The notes under the pieces are model-generated. The model was given only the letters and a program-made list of their open reading frames with translations, was not told the origin of the DNA and made no database searches. From Solimonas sp. SE-A11 (GTDB taxonomy: Bacteria > Pseudomonadota > Gammaproteobacteria > Nevskiales > Nevskiaceae): a stretch of 64,000 nt of DNA. The DNA lies in NCBI RefSeq assembly GCF_030345715.1, contig NZ_JAUASX010000017.1, positions 1 to 64,000 on the forward strand. Reading direction: 5' to 3'. Position numbers and translations under genes: made by a program. The stretch's first letter is position 1; every line of letters starts with the position of its first letter. Below, piece after piece: positions 63,445-64,000 of this stretch.

Positions 63445-64000
63445 TCAGGCTGGCAGCGAAGCCTTCCTCCGCCCCTTCACCCGCACCTTGAAGCTCATCG
63501 CCGGGCCCGGCGTCGGTGCGGTCTTGGTCTTCAGCACGTAGTCCGGGCTCGACAGTTCCAGGTCAAAGCGATGGAACAACTGCGCCATGCTCATGGCCAG
63601 CAGGACCTCGGCCAGGCTCTTGCCCAGGCAGGTGTGGTGGCCACGGCCGTAGGGCGAGTAGGCGCCCACCTGCATGTGCTCGGCGCGCTCCTTGGTGTAG
63701 CGCTCGATGTCGAACTTCTCGGCGTCCGGGTAGAACTGGTCCTGGTAGTGCGGCACGGCGGTACCCAGGTAGATCAGCTCACCCTCGTTGATGCGGTGCC
63801 CGCCGAAGACGAAGTCCTTGTTGGCGGTGCGGATCTGCGCCACGGCGATCGGGAACAAGCGCATGGTTTCCATGATGGCGCCGTTCAGCAGCGGAAGGCT
63901 CTTCATGAACTCGTCCTCGTTCACCGGCCCCTTGGCGAAGAACGCATCCACCTCCGCCTGGATGCGCGGCAGCACGCCGGGGTGCTTGAGCACGGTGTAG
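63445..64000 (-). CDS. Cytochrome P450, C-terminal part (5' end outside window)
   Basis: About 185 residues visible. ExxR motif in AIMETMRLFP, then the heme-binding loop YSPYGRGHHTCLGKSLAE with the ligand Cys, followed by the I/L-helix ending LAMSMAQLFHRFDLEL. The frame is open at 64000 (upstream residues read YT), so the gene continues beyond the window. It is a monooxygenase; electron donors would be a ferredoxin and a ferredoxin reductase such as the one at 26891-28132. Confidence 0.92.
   Translation of the reverse strand, partial: YTVLKHPGVLPRIQAEVDAFFAKGPVNEDEFMKSLPLLNGAIMETMRLFPIAVAQIRTANKDFVFGGHRINEGELIYLGTAVPHYQDQFYPDAEKFDIERYTKERAEHMQVGAYSPYGRGHHTCLGKSLAEVLLAMSMAQLFHRFDLELSSPDYVLKTKTAPTPGPAMSFKVRVKGRRKASLPA

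Overview
The window reads as a high-GC Gammaproteobacterium, probably of the Nevskiales/Xanthomonadales side. This is inferred from very high GC, dense coding on both strands, 'GTAGGAGC...GCTCCTAC' palindromes, a lexA-imuA-imuB-dnaE2 mutasome, an ilvL-type attenuator, a fused isobutyryl-CoA mutase and a lipid/steroid-flavoured gene set. No rRNA, tRNA or CRISPR array was seen. No stretch longer than about 300 bases lacks a gene or a describable element.

Layout. (1) 1-2450: one end of an IS3-family element cuts off the C-terminus of an acyl-CoA dehydrogenase-like gene, followed by two lipoprotein genes. (2) 2531-13610: a type I cellulose operon, bcsD-bcsP/R-like-bcsA-bcsB-bcsZ-bcsC-TPR gene, tightly coupled but with bcsB broken by an in-frame TGA at a position where a Trp is expected. 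(3) 13601-15639: greB, a short MscS-type channel and an HSDL2-like SDR. (4) 15885-22794: an RND/MMPL exporter carrying a cyclic-nucleotide-binding domain, a LolA-like partner and a class III cyclase/AAA/TPR-like protein, all on the minus strand; this looks like a candidate nucleotide-gated envelope transport system. (5) 22841-31821: small membrane protein, selO, a CALB-like lipase, a degenerate REC-HD-GYP protein, a ferredoxin-reductase-type flavoprotein, a serine hydrolase, a DUF3617 protein, a hotdog thioesterase and a spermidine-synthase-like protein. (6) 31833-35263: branched-chain amino acid operon with a leader peptide and attenuator (ilvL-ilvG-ilvE, no ilvM), then a tRNA-binding-domain protein. 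(7) 35272-35510: four palindromic repeats. (8) 35523-37834: Tat-exported phospholipase C translationally coupled to a small lipoprotein. (9) 37981-44469: SOS mutasome lexA-imuA-imuB-[VOC protein]-dnaE2 with a palindromic operator in the promoter. (10) 44466-50534: thioesterase, membrane protein, SGNH hydrolase that has lost its stop, VOC protein, LuxR regulator, ketosteroid isomerase, NTF2-like protein, carboxymuconolactone decarboxylase-like protein and a pore-less voltage-sensor protein. (11) 50544-57235: a second class III cyclase, a secreted 12-Cys tandem-repeat protein, an AraC regulator divergent from icmF. (12) 57369-64000: lipoprotein, DUF808, rlmA, COG2509 flavoprotein, lipoprotein, NTF2-like protein, NAD-dependent epimerase-like protein and the 3' part of a cytochrome P450.

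Themes. Envelope polysaccharide and second messengers recur: PilZ-containing BcsA, a degenerate HD-GYP protein, two cyclases with unusual substrate-site residues, and a cNMP-binding transporter. A catabolic theme for branched or cyclic lipids also recurs: IcmF, ketosteroid isomerase, P450, ferredoxin reductase, SDR, acyl-CoA dehydrogenase and thioesterases. Two gene-integrity anomalies (bcsB nonsense codon, SGNH stop loss) should be verified against reads before biological interpretation.
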